64,000 nt of DNA from Symbiodinium natans (lineage: Eukaryota > Sar > Dinophyceae > Suessiales > Symbiodiniaceae). The first letter of the stretch is position 1; each line of letters starts with the position of its first letter. The position numbers were made by a program, and so were the translations under genes. The notes beneath the pieces are model-generated. The model ran no database searches. It was not told where the DNA came from and saw only the letters and a list, made by a program, of their open reading frames with translations. Positions 53,050-63,850 of the stretch are shown here, one piece after another. The stretch covers positions 672,696 to 736,695 of the forward strand of contig CAJNDS010000125.1 of the NCBI GenBank assembly GCA_905221605.1. The letters are read 5' to 3'.

Positions 53050-53287
53050 ATCATGCGGCGAACAAAGCAAAACAAAAGCGAAACAATTGCATCCCCTTTT
53101 CTGAACCCATGTTTCTCGTTTTTTTTTTCATTTTTTTTGGCTAGCCTTTTGTGAACCAATCCTTTTCGCTTTTTCGGTGTCATTTTTGTCGCATTTTTAC
53201 AAAAAATCGACTCGGTTTCTTTTCGGAAAATAAATCATGTAGCCAAAACTTGGAAGTAGCTCCGCATCACAACACTGGTCACACGGA

Positions 53288-53299
53288 CATCGCGCCGCC

Positions 53300-53341
<42 letters not shown>

Positions 53342-53390
53342 CCCCCCCCCACACCCCCCCCCCCTCCCCACTCCTCCCCCCCGCCCCCCC
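53288..53390. repeat. Poly-C tract
   Basis: Fifty uninterrupted C at 53291-53340, then C-rich sequence. Length of such tracts is unreliable in assemblies. Confidence 0.9.
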
Positions 53391-54165
53391 ATGCCTTGGA
53401 CGCTTAACGTCTATTCTGCGCGTGCTCTTTGTTTTCTTGGAATCTTCCAGGATTGGGTTCTCGTTTGGCGCTTCAACGCGTGAAGGCGCTCTATCGGGTC
53501 GCTTTCTGGCGAAGGAGGCCACGGAGAGGAGACGGTCAACGGAGGAAGGTCTGACGGAATGAATTTTGACGGGAGCCACGGAGACGACACGGTCAAGGGA
53601 TGGGGGTCGGAACATTTTGCTGGGAGGGGCGTGGTGTGGGGAAGCGTGGACCATGCATGGATGTCAGGTTGACGGACGGGTTCGGGGGGGGGCGAGGACA
53701 AGGAGGGGGGAGCGCGGCATTCGGTTGATGGGCAGGGAAGAGGGGGACACGTGGACAAGACAAGGGGTTCAAGCGCGGGATGTAACGTTGCGCTCTGCGC
53801 CCTCCGCGCCCTCCGCGCCCTCTGGGCCCTCCGCGCCCTCCGCGCCCCCCCGCCCCCCGGAGGACACAGTATGCTGATGCTAAGAGTGCATTGCGTCTAT
53901 TCTGCGGGTGCGTTGCGTCTGTTCTGCGGGCGTTTCCTTTGCAAAGTATTGTTTGCAAGGCACGCACGTGCAGCATGGCCTTTAAGTGTCCATCTTACCC
54001 CCCCCCCCCCCCCCCCCCCCCCCCGCTCCCCACCCCCGCCCCCCCCCCGCAACCCCAACAACGTTTTGAAAATTGCACAGGACAGCCGACAGCACTTCAA
54101 ACCGTGCGCAAGCAGAACTGTGGCACACGCAGCATTTTTGTGACAGGCCGCAAAAACCGTGAAAA

Positions 54166-54204
54166 CGTGCTTGCGTTTTGGGCCTGGCCCAAAACGCAAG
54201 CACG
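54166..54204. repeat. Perfect hairpin, 19-bp stem, 1-nt loop
   Basis: CGTGCTTGCGTTTTGGGCC, T, then its exact reverse complement. Confidence 0.95.
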
Positions 54205-55069
54205 GAAGAGTTTTCGGCAGATACACCTTTTGGGTCCGTGGGTTCGCCCATGAGTAAAAAAACCATGCAAATTCCGATGATTTTGAAGCATTTTGGAGAA
54301 AGAGCCGGGGCCCCCGCTGACAGCGTGAGCGTGCAACTCGTGAAATCCCCACGTTGCAACTGAACCCGTAAGCTAAACCCTAAATCCTAAACCTGTGGAA
54401 ACGTATGGAAGCCTATGGGGTAGCTAGAGGTTTTTGGGTTTGGGGCAGAAACCGTTTTTCGATTTCGAAACCCAGAATTTAACCTTTGAAAGCACCTTAA
54501 CGAAGGAATGTTTCCCAAATCCCTAAAGGGATCGTAGTATCTAGTTCAAGAAACATTCCTCAATGAAGCGTGCGTTTCAAGTTCTGAGAAGGTTCTAGGG
54601 TAGCTAGACGTAAGTTTTCGGGTTTAGGGTTTAGGGGGGGTTCATAGGTAGCTGTAAAAGGCGTTTTTGAGAACCACATAAAGCAATGTAACCAGTGACA
54701 ACTACACCATTTCAGACTCTGTCACCACAACTCTAATCTCGCTTGTTCCTGCCAATAGACATCCGAGTCCTCTACGCCCTAAACCCTAGCATAAAAACAC
54801 CCCCCCCCCCCCCCCCCCCCGCAAAGCCCTAAATCGCGGGGTACATGATCCCAATCGTTTAGTTCGTTTCGCGTGGAGGTTTTTTTGCTCACCTCGGTCC
54901 GCCTGTCATGCTTGGCGGCTACATCTTTACATTTTCCCACGCTGCTGATGCCTTGTTTGGGCAAGATTTCTGTGCTTGTATTCGTAGTGTAGTATGTGCA
55001 GCACGTAGCTGACTCAAGAATCAAACTGCTGAGTCCCCTCAACCCTACACCCTAAACCCTCTCCGCAAG

Positions 55070-56290
55070 GGATGCCCACTTCCCGACAGTCTGACGCCCA
55101 GGATGGAAGAGCATGGAGTTTCGTGAGCCGGCAAGAGATGCCGCCTTGGCAAGGGCTTCTCTCCGCAGACCACGAAGCGACAAATGTTCGCCTGGGCAGA
55201 GACCTCCTCATGATTCGGGACAAGGACGTTTAGGGTTTAGGGTTTAGGGGTTAGGGTTTAGGGGTTTTAGGGGTTTTAGGGGTTTTAGGGGTTTTAGGGG
55301 TTTTAGGGGTTTTAGGGTTTTAGGGTTTTAGGGTTTATCGGAACAAGGCCGGTGCCCTGGGAAGTCCTGGCCAATGGGTTGCTTTCCAGCCCCTCGGCCG
55401 CGGTGAGGCGGTAAACTCCGTGCCTTCAACGGGGTGGTAGAAGTAGAACTACAGGGTGGGGCCCCCTAGTTATAAGTAGAGTTATAAGGGCCCTAAATTA
55501 GGTTATAAGGACCCTAAATTAGGTTATAAGTCCCTTAACTACAGTTAGTATAGTAAGGGGGCCCCACCCTGTATAAGTTGAGGCAGTAAACCCTGTGGCC
55601 TTAGTGGGTAGTTAGAAATAGAACTCTATGCGCCATAGTGTCATAGCGTGCCATAGTCAGGCTGCAAGCGGTGATAGCTCACTCCTCTCGAGACTCCGAT
55701 TCGAAAAAAGGTTCGAAAGGCTTCGCCTCAATTAGTTGATATAAGGCTTCAGTCTTAAATCTTGCAAACCTAAGTTGTGAAATACACCCCCCCCCCTGCC
55801 CCCCCCCACGGCACACCATCCTCTCAAGCTTCCAAACTCGAGTCTCAAGCTCGCACGCAGCGCCGCAACTCCAATTCCCGAGTACCTGGTCATTCCATAG
55901 ATGGTTTAACCCTAAACCCTAAACCCTAAACCCTCAACCCTCAACCCTCAACCCTAAACCTAAACCCTAAACCCTAAACCCTAAACCCTAAACCCTAAAC
56001 CTAAACCCTAAACCCTAAACCGCGTTTGGGGTGTAGCAACTACTTGGCTGCATCTTCTTGGAGCCTTCGTTTGCGACGCCAGATGTCCCCTGCGACTCTA
56101 CTGTCGCTAAGTACTCTGTCCTGCAGATAGAGCCCTAAACCCTAAACCCGCAACCCGAAACCCTAAACCCTAAACCCTAAACCCTAAACCCTGAACCTCC
56201 CGCAGCCCGAAACCATGGATTGTGCCAAACGGCCTCAGGTTCGAAGAGGGAAACTGGACCAGGCGAACCGGGGCAGATTTCCCCACGAGC
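55070..56290 (+). CDS. Unknown protein, several exons
   Basis: 55070-55227 (MPTSRQSDAQDGRAWSFV, SADHEATNVRLGRDLLMIRD), 55348-55402 (AGALGSPGQWVAFQPLGRG, donor GTGAGG), 56037-~56130 (QLLGCIFLEPSFATPDVP, STVAKYSVLQ) and about 56217-56290 (AKRPQVRRGKLDQANRG). The first two join in phase 0 using a GTTTAG donor that begins a telomeric block at 55228. The later joins are not resolved, and MITE copy 5 lies in between. Family not recognised. Confidence 0.45.
55228..55338 (+). repeat. G-strand block turning into TTTTAGGGG nonamers
   Basis: TTTAGGG, then about six TTTTAGGGG, then TTTTAGGG. It begins at a splice donor (AAGGAC|GTTTAG). Confidence 0.85.
55450..55573 (+). mobile_element. MITE family P1, copy 5
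   Basis: 124 bp with TA ends, in the inferred intron after the exon ending at 55402. About 45 bp on the two sides are similar to each other (GGTAAACTCCGTG... and AGTAAACCCTGTG...), so the site was itself duplicated. Confidence 0.85.
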
Positions 56291-56989
56291 GTTTTGGTTG
56301 CCCTTTAGGGTTAGGGTTTAGGGTTTAGGGTTTAGGGTTTAGGGTTTAGGGTTTACCTGGAACCCCGACAACCCTATTGTTTTTGGTCGTTGGGTTTTTT
56401 ACGGGTTTTTACGGGCGTTTAGGGGGAATTACGGGCGTTTAGAAAATTTATGGGAGTTCTGCTTTTGGCTCTTGAAATTACGGATAATTATGGGCCTTTC
56501 GTGGTTTGTGAGGATTGGTGCAGAATTATGGGCGTTTAGGGGTTTTATGGGCGTTTAGGGGTTTCCGGGTTCATCCAAACAAACAGGGCTGAATATGCCA
56601 AAAACAACAAGCCCTGAGCCCCTCAAAACCTTATCATCCCAAAGCCCTATATAAGCCCTTCACCCGAAGCCTGCAGGGATTTTGCTAACCCAAGCTTCCG
56701 AAAAGACCCCTGGGACCCCACCCTGCTCAAAACCTCAAGCATTTTGGGACCCCATTTTGGCCATTGAGGTTTTTTGGGGATTTGCTTTGAAAGGGTTTTT
56801 TGGAATTTCCTGGGCCGGCCTGGCCATAAAGCCTGCAGGTTTTGTAGGGTTTTATGGGGTGTTAGGGTTCTTGCAAGGGTTTTAGGCTTCTAGGGTTTTA
56901 AGGCCTTTTTGGGTTTAGGGCTTGATGGGCTTAGGGTTTGAGGGCTTTAGAGTTTAGGGGTCCTCTGGATTGTAGGTCAAGCTTCAGTT

Positions 56990-57830
56990 TCAGGGGTTTG
57001 GGGATTTCAGGCGGCTTTCCGTAGATTTCAGGGGTTTGCCGTAGATTTCGGGTTTTTCGTAGGGAGTTCACAGCTTTCCATGTGGAATTATGGGTTCTAT
57101 GTTTCGAGGGGTGGGCTGCATGAGTTGTTGGATCTGAAGGTTTTTTCAAGGCATCCCAGAGCCTAAAGCCTTTCCGTGACCTTTCCGCGCCAGTCCCAAT
57201 TATGGATTGTTACCGTTTTTTAGCGGTTTTTTATAGGCGTCTTTATGCGTGGATTCTTTACGGAGGGGCCCACGGAAACAGGGGGCTTTCCGTAGACTTC
57301 AGGGGGTTTTCCGTAGATTTCGTGTTTACCGTAGGGAGTTCACAGCTTTCCGTGGAATTATGGGTTGTATGTTTCGAGGGGTGGGCTGCATGAGTTGTTG
57401 GATCTGAAGGTTTCTTCAAGGCATCCCAGAGCCTAAAGCCTTTCCGTGACCTTTCCGCGCCAGTCCCAATTATGGATTGTTACCGTTTTTTAGCGGTTTT
57501 TTATAGGCGTCTTTATGCGTGGATTCTTTACGGAGGGGCCCACGGAAACAGGGGGCTTTCCGTAGACTTCAGGGGGTTTTCCGTAGATTTCGTGTTTACC
57601 GTAGGGAGTTCACAGCTTTCCGTGGAATTATGGGTTCTATGTTTCGAAGGGTGGGCTGAGCTGTTGGATCTGAGAGTTTTTCAAGGCATCACAGAGCCTA
57701 AGGCCTTTCCGTGATCTTTCCGCGCCAGTCCCAATTATGGAATTTTACGGTTTTTTTACGGTTTTTTACGGCTTTTTTACGGTTTTTTATGGGCGTTTTT
57801 GCGTGGATTCTTTCCATAAGGGCACACGGA
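56990..57830 (+). repeat. 270-bp tandem repeat
   Basis: Two almost identical full units start near 57202 and 57472, with partial units before and after. Each contains TTATGGATTGTTACCG, GTGGATTCTTTACGG, TTTCCGTAGA and GGGAGTTCACAGCTTTCC. The two equal 60-codon frames (MDCYRFLAVFY) repeat with the unit. Confidence 0.9.
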
Positions 57831-58609
57831 AACCCCACGGAAAGCCTAAATCAACAAGTTTACGGGCGAATTACGGGTTTTTACGGGCGTTTAATAAAGA
57901 TTACGGGCGTCTGGGCTGCTATTGCCGATCCTAGCGATCCTAGCAGCTGGAAAAAACAGTCCAACTTCGCAACTGTCGTGGCAAGGGAACGAAAAATGAG
58001 GTTAACAAATCCGGTCCAATTCAACCCACACCTATACCCCAAACCCCTCGGAAGTCCTGGCTGGAGCTTATATGGTGAATAGGGCTTATATGAGTTTGTC
58101 TATAGGGTCTCCTCATATACGGTCGTGTGGCAGAACCGTTATACCCCAACCCCACCCCAACCTATAAACCCTGCAAGTCCTGAGGCTTAGGGTCTGGGGT
58201 TTGTTTCGTCTTCTCATAATAAGTGTCGCTTGTGCTTGGGGGTCGGCAGGGTTGGTGTTAAAGACTCAGAATAACCTATATTGTTGTGCTATACAGGGCT
58301 TCGAGAAAGGTTGGCTGAGGCTTAGGGTCTCTGGGGTCCGGGGTTATCAAGTCTCCTGATAAGTGTCGCTTGGGCAGGTCCATATATCGTTGGTCTATAC
58401 AGGGCTTCGGGAAAGGTTTGAGAAGGATTGTGGGTCGGATTTTACAGTTGGGTCGCCGGAGCATTCCTGTGTTCCCTCTCTAAACCCCTAAACCCTTCAA
58501 CCTTGCAGGAGCTGGAAGGGGACAGGGTTCAGGCTTCACTATAAGCTTGGTGCTTGGTGGGTTGTATTGGTACATTTTATTATGCCGAATTCTCATTTCC
58601 CCGATTTTG

Positions 58610-58790
58610 CAAGCACGGGCGTTTCCGGTAAAATCCTAATTCTCCCCGATCTCGGAATTACGGGCGTTTCCCGTAAAATCCTAATCCTCCCCGGTCTCGG
58701 AATTACGGGCGTTTCCCGTAAAATCCTAATCCTCCCAGATCACGGAATTACGGGCGTTTCCCGAATTATGGGCGGGCGTTTCCTAAAAAA
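58610..58790 (+). repeat. 48-bp tandem repeat
   Basis: GAATTACGGGCGTTTCCCGT then AAAATCCTAATCCTCCCC, about four units. Because 48 is a multiple of 3 the frame stays open (GITGVSRKILILPDL), but nothing else suggests coding. Confidence 0.8.
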
Positions 58791-59181
58791 CCCGGTTTTT
58801 TCCAAACAACCAAAAGTAATAGGGTCTTTTGGAGACCCAGGTAGGGTTTAGGGTTTAGGGTTTAGGGTTTAGGGTTTAGGGTTTAGGGTTTAGGGCTAGC
58901 GTGTCAGGTTTTGGGATGATACTAGGGCCAACGAAAGGTCTCTCTTCTTAACGTTGGCTGTTTAAACCCACGGGGGGCATGAAGCATTTTTCTTTTCATT
59001 ATGGCCTAAAACCCTACGCCTCATACCCGAAATCCTAACCCTGTACCGATAAACCCTACAGGCGAACCCTTAATCCTAATCCCTATACCCGATAAACCCT
59101 AGCACCTCTGCGAAGAATAGCCACAGGCTTCCGTACGAACCCTTAGCCTCATGAGCGGTTTAGAGTTCAGGGTTAGCTTGG

Positions 59182-59267
59182 TTTAGGGTTTAGGGTTTAG
59201 GGTTTAGGGTTTAGGGTTTAGGGTTTAGGGTTTAGGGTTTAGGGTTTAGGGTTTAGGGTTTAGGGTT
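59182..59267 (+). repeat. G-strand telomeric block
   Basis: About twelve TTTAGGG units. Confidence 0.95.
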
Positions 59268-59463
59268 TGTCGAACCCTGAACCTGAATACCCTGAAACCT
59301 AAACTCCATAAACGATCTCTCTCGCTCTCGCTCTCTCTCTCTATCTATAGGGGCTCCATAGTAAGCTAAACACTGAACCCAAAACCTTAAACCCTAAACC
59401 CTATAGACCCTAAACCCTAAACCCTAAACCCTAAACCCTAAACCCTAAACCCTAAACGTCAAG

Positions 59464-62400
59464 GTACCACCACCCCGTCCTTGAATGAAACCGACGCGAT
59501 GCATCTGATGCGGGCACTCGCGCATGATGGCCGGATGCTGGCTGTGGGCACCTTGCGTATACAGGAACCCTAAACCCTAAACCCTAAACCCTAAACCCTC
59601 AACCCTGCTGTAACCCTATCTTGTTTTTGGGGTCTGGAGTCCACACAGGATGCATGATGCCCAGGGTTGGATTCCTTGCGCTTCGTGATACAGGGTGGGG
59701 CCCCCTTACTATACTAACTGTCGTTAAGGGACTTATAACCTAACTTAGGGTCCTTATAACCCAATTTAGGGCCCTTATAACTCTACTTATAACTAGGGGG
59801 CCCCACCCTGTAGTTCATGTTGCGCGATTGCTTCTGATTTTTTTCACAGTACACAGCTATTATTCGTTTGTCACGCTCATCGTCCTGACCGTGCTTCTGC
59901 TCTTCTATAGCTCAGTACCTATACAGGGTTGGTAGGGTTGTTTTGGGTTTTTTGGGGTTTAGGGTCGATACGGTCTAGGGCTCAGGGCGCATGTACGAAT
60001 CCTTGCCCCATGCCCACACTCAGCCCTAAGCCCTAAGCCCCAAGCCCAGGCACGAATGCAGACATCTTCATCTATGAATGGCAGGGCGGGTCTTGGGGAG
60101 GACCCGCTGCCAGCTTTTCAGCACCCACTGAAGGTTCCGCGCTTTTTGGGGGAGGGTTTGGGGTTTAGGGTGCAAGGGTTAGGGACGTTCCGGGCTTTGG
60201 GGTTTAGGGTTTTGGGGTTTGGGGTTTAGCTAGGCTAGGACCCAGGCCCAGGCAGGCCCGTCTTCCCTTGTCTTCGGGTTCAGGATACATGAGGATCCAG
60301 GCCCCTCAGCTCTAAACCCTCAACCGTGCCGTTTGGGGTTCCGGGTTGAGGGTTTTGGGGAGTTAGGCCTGAGCCCGACGTGCAACGTGCGATTCGTGTG
60401 GTAGAGCCAAGAACACGTGAGGCGCATCGGAAGTCCCACGAACATGTTTACTGCAGGTTTACCCTAAGGACTCTTGTTTTCGGGGTTTTTGGGCCTTTTT
60501 GGCCTTCTTACATGAGGTTTTTGGGCAATTTTGAGCCTTAGGGTTAGGGTTCCAAGATTGGGGCTTGCGACTGAAGGTCAGACACCGCCCCCAAATCTGC
60601 AAGCACGAAATTTGCTTTCCAGCCTGGGAATAACCACATGGCATGACCTGGTGTTCCGTTTCTTTGTCAGTTCTCGAGTGTTGTGATGTTCCTTTTGCTT
60701 CCTGCTAGCCTCAACCTTCAACCTGACTTCTTCACCCTAAACCCTGAACCGAAACCCAAAACCCTTCTCCCGAAGTCAGGCAATGCCACAGATCGCTGGC
60801 TGTCGCGTTTGGAACTTCACGAAGACCATCTGCTTGTACTCTACTCGTTGTACGACCGTCAAGGCCACAGATACCATTTTCTTACGCAGGCGGGCTTCGC
60901 AAGACATACCTTTTCGACCCTCAACCCTAGACCCTAAACCCGTGATTCTAGGGTGATGTGATGGTATTAGGTGCTCCAGTGCTCTGGGTGCTTTGGGGTT
61001 GAGAGGGGGCGGCCGATGTCGCTGAAACACAATTCGGGTTTAGGGTTTAGGGTTTAGGTTTTAGGGTTTAGGGTTTAGGGTTTAGGGTTTGGGTTTTCAG
61101 GGCTCTTCTGCCTCCAGCTCTTTGGCTGCCTCCGGCTCCGGAAGTATGCCTTGCATGGATAGAGGAGCCTGAGGGGTCGACTCCTCCTCCCAGGTTGCGC
61201 GGGGCGCCCGAGGCCCTAAACCCTAAACCCTAAACCCTAAAACCCTAAAACCCTAAAACCCTCAACCCTAAACCCTAAACCCTAAACCCCCCAACGTTTC
61301 ACTGTTCCAAGTATTCCCAAGCGTCCCGAATGTCCACAGTGTCCCAAGTGTCTGAAGAGCCGAAGTGGCCAAAGCAACCCAAGTGACCCAAGTGTCCCTT
61401 AACCCTAGGTAGGATAAGGGGCACCTTTAAAAGGAAACCTTTCTGAACCTTCTTCTGGTGTTAAACAGGGACCCTACTTGAAGGTTCATGGTACTTATAT
61501 AACCAATCATAAACTGTACTTATACCTGTACGTATAATCATATTAGGGCACATAAGGGGCTTATAAGTGGGTTCTAAGTTCTAAGTAGAGTCATAATGGA
61601 TTGATAAGTATCATGGACCTCCAAGCAACCATCCCCCAACCCTAGGTAGGATAAGGGGGGACACTTGAAACGATACCCTTAAAAGGGAAGCCGTCTTCTG
61701 GCTCTCTGAAACAGGGACCTTATTCAGAGGGTCGATTATCCCCAAGTGTCCCCCTAATCTTATCCCCTACCTAACCATACACTTAAAAAGTACCAATTAT
61801 AGCTGTACTGATAACTGTACTTATAACCATATTCGGGCACTTAAAGGGGCTTATAAGCGGGTAAAAAGTAAAGTTATAATTGGTTAGTAAGTACCATGAA
61901 CCTCCAAGTGACCATACTCGATATGTTTTCATTAGGTAGGATAAGGGGGACCCTTAAGAGGGAACCCTGCTGAACCCTCTTCTGGCTCTCTTCAACAGGG
62001 ACTCTCTCAGACAGTCTATATCCCCAAGGGTCCCCCCAATCCTATCCCCTACCTGACCATACTTATAACTGTACTTATAACTGCACTCATAACGGGCACT
62101 TAAGGCGCTCATAAGTACAGTTATAACAGGTTAATAAGTACCATGAACCTCCAAGTAACCATACTCGATGTGCTTTCATTGGTTTGGCTCGACTCTGGCT
62201 TTGCCTGGATGCTGGCTAATTTTGGTTACCCCTAGGCTCAAAATTGCCGAAAAGCCTTATATAAGAAGGCCTGTAGGCCCACCCTAAACCCTAAACCCTA
62301 AACCCTAAAGCCTAGTCCTTAGAGCCTGAGGGTTAGTGTTCGGGTCTTCTTTGGGTGGTCACGTCTTCATGCTGCTGCGCGTACCAGCGCGCCGCCCTGC

Positions 62401-63850
62401 CGAGCACCCCCAAATTCGAAACCCTAAAACTCCTGAACTCCCTAAACCCCGAAACCCGAAACCCAAACCTATAATTTAGGGGTCGGAATAATTCAGAATA
62501 CGATTCCTTAGGGTCCCTCTATTCTTGTACTAGAATATCCCCCCACAATCATATTCTAATTCTTCAGGCCCCTTTCATTATAAACCCAGACTCCTGAGAG
62601 CCCATCACAAGCAGGTAGTGGTCATCTACAAGCGTGTGGGGGGTTCCTGGCCCGAAGTCTTTCGCACGACTGTGCCATTCGGGTGGTATATCCGCAATGT
62701 CAGGACTTTGTTTGGGGTTTAGGGTTTAGTGTTTAGGGTTTACAGGGTGGGGCCCCCTTACTATACTAACTGTAGTTAAGGGACTTATAACCTAATTTAG
62801 GGTCCTTATAACCTAATTTAGGGCCCTTATAACTCTACTTATAACTAGGGGGGCCCACCCTGTAGGGTTGAGGCAGTGATGGCGCAGGGTTTTGGGGTGT
62901 GGGGTCTATAGGCATCTGGGGGTTGGGGCGAGATCCTGCCAGTTCTCTCATGTGCTCGTACAACACGGCCTCTTACGTATTCTCCCTGGTTCTTAGCAGG
63001 GAATGAGGGAATCAGGGCCCTATATAACCCTTTAAGGGACTATACAGGGTACCTCATTCCCTCGTTCCTACTAAGAGCCAGCCAGTCTTACGTATTGGGG
63101 ATGTCAGACACCTGACCTAAAGCCTACAAACTGACTGAGCCGTCCGTAGGTCCTAGGATCAGGTACCCCAAGGTTCTTGGAGGGCTTTAGAAGGACCCCA
63201 AAAAGCCACCTCTTCAGGCCTCCCCAAAAGCGCCAAGCCTCCCGCGGTCAAGGCTCAGGCCAAGGCCCTTCCAAGGGTTTAGGGTTTTGGGTTTTGGGAT
63301 ATGGAGACCCGGCTTGCACCCGACCTCCCCAGATATTGTTTGAAGCACCAGTACTTAAATCTGTAGACCCTAAACCCGAATTAAACCCCAAAACCGCTAG
63401 GATCCATGGTTCTGGCCGTTTCGCGGCGTCTTACGCGAGACACTACACCTTGGACACATGGTCGCCCAGTGGTACCCTTTTCTGATTTCAAAGTAACCAA
63501 CAACAAAGAAGGTCATTACCCTTGTTTTAGGGTTTACGTAGGGTTTAGGGTTTAGGGCTCAGTATGTTACAGTATGCTAGGACCCAGAGTAGGCCCTTTG
63601 TCCCCTTTTGTTTTTGGCTTTGGGTTCTCTTCTTGGCCCTTTAAAGCCAGGAAAGGCACCCTTGTTGTTCCTAGGTTACTGTTGGGTCTAGTAGTCCTAA
63701 ACCCTAAACCCTAAACCCTAAACCCAGCAGAGCAACCTGTAAAACCCCAACACTAAGCTGGGCCTCCAAGGATAACCGGGCTTTCATCCGAGTGTTCGAG
63801 GCGGGGGCAGGCGGGAACTGGACCTTGGCGCACCTAGGCCCCAACCTGGG
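59464..63850 (+). CDS. Beta-propeller-like protein (FG-GAP-type blades), multi-exon
   Basis: Exons 59464-59556 (NETDAMHLMRALAHDGRM, LAVGTL), 60050-60133 (TNADIFIYEWQGGSWGGPAA), 60780-~60905 (NATDRWLSRLELHEDHLLV, LYSLYDRQGHRYHFL) and 63771-~63850 (DNRAFIRVFEAGAGGNWTLA, HLGPNLG). The first three join in phase (C plus GC, G plus GC). The pattern of DGRMLAVG followed by IYEW-GGSW, repeated as IRVFEAG--GNWTL--LGPNLG, resembles FG-GAP/integrin-type blades of the form DG-RLAVG...V-VYEW-G--W-Q-G. This is an inference from pattern only. Introns carry MITE copies 6 and 7, the P6 array and telomeric blocks. More exons between 61 and 63.7 kb are likely (for example 61105-61215 and 63401-63469, DPWFWPFRGVLRETLHLG). 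Confidence 0.45.
59689..59812 (-). mobile_element. MITE family P1, copy 6
   Basis: 124 bp with TA ends. It lies within the inferred intron 59557-60049 of the beta-propeller-like gene. Confidence 0.85.
61386..62165. repeat. Three tandem degenerate copies of family P6
   Basis: Each copy has AACCCTAGGTAGGATAAGGG or similar, an AACAGGGAC motif, AACTGTACTTATAAC-type sequence and TAAGTACCATGAACCTCCAA. Copies run at about 61386-61632, 61633-61912 and 61925-62165. A lone piece is at about 30285-30345. Confidence 0.6.
62741..62864 (-). mobile_element. MITE family P1, copy 7, inside telomeric repeats
   Basis: Left flank GTGTTTAGGGTT-TA, right flank TA-GGGTTGAGG. Excision of the element and one TA gives a continuous GGTTTAGGGTT run. 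Confidence 0.87.
62984..63073. mobile_element. Palindromic element family P5, copy 3
   Basis: TGGTTCTTAGCAGGGAATGA at the left, TCATTCCCTCGTTCCTACTA with AGAGCCA at the right. The clearest copy. Confidence 0.6.
63577..63691 (+). mobile_element. Inverted-repeat element, family P7, without telomeric insert
   Basis: Begins CTAGGACCCAGAGTAGGCCC and ends TAGGTTACTGTTGGGTCTAG, so the ends pair. It is 115 bp long, which suggests the unit size before the telomeric insertion seen at 7843-7922. Confidence 0.55.

Larger units (their letters stand above)
52549..55069. other. Telomere-poor stretch with hairpins and homopolymers; no confident gene
   Basis: Low in telomeric units. It holds the palindrome at 52961-53049, long C runs (53288-53390, 53998-54024, 54800-54820), a CTCCGCGCC nonamer run near 53800-53850 and the hairpin at 54166-54204. 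Open frames of 100-150 codons on both strands all cross the C runs and conflict with each other. Confidence 0.55.
56380..58850. other. Telomere-poor stretch with TTACGGGCGTTT motif; no confident gene
   Basis: TTACGGGCGTTT and variants (TTATGGGCGTTT, TTACGGGTTT) occur many times. Contains the 270-bp tandem repeat, a 125-bp duplication (58190-58415, sharing ATAAGTGTCGCTTG and CTATACAGGGCTTCG) and a 48-bp repeat. Confidence 0.6.
60906..63770. other. Intron-like stretch of the beta-propeller-like gene
   Basis: Contains the P6 triplet, MITE copy 7, a P5 element, a P7 element and telomeric blocks. 63219-63281 is open as LPKSAKPPAVKAQAKALP, a possible Lys/Ala-rich exon. Confidence 0.4.

Noticed and set aside
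53235-54359. Several 100-150 codon frames on both strands
   Set aside because: All cross poly-C tracts of uncertain length and contradict one another; no motif recognised.
58567-58851. Protein with 16-residue repeats (GITGVSRKILILPDL)
   Set aside because: Open only because the repeat unit is 48 bp; no splice sites or other coding evidence.
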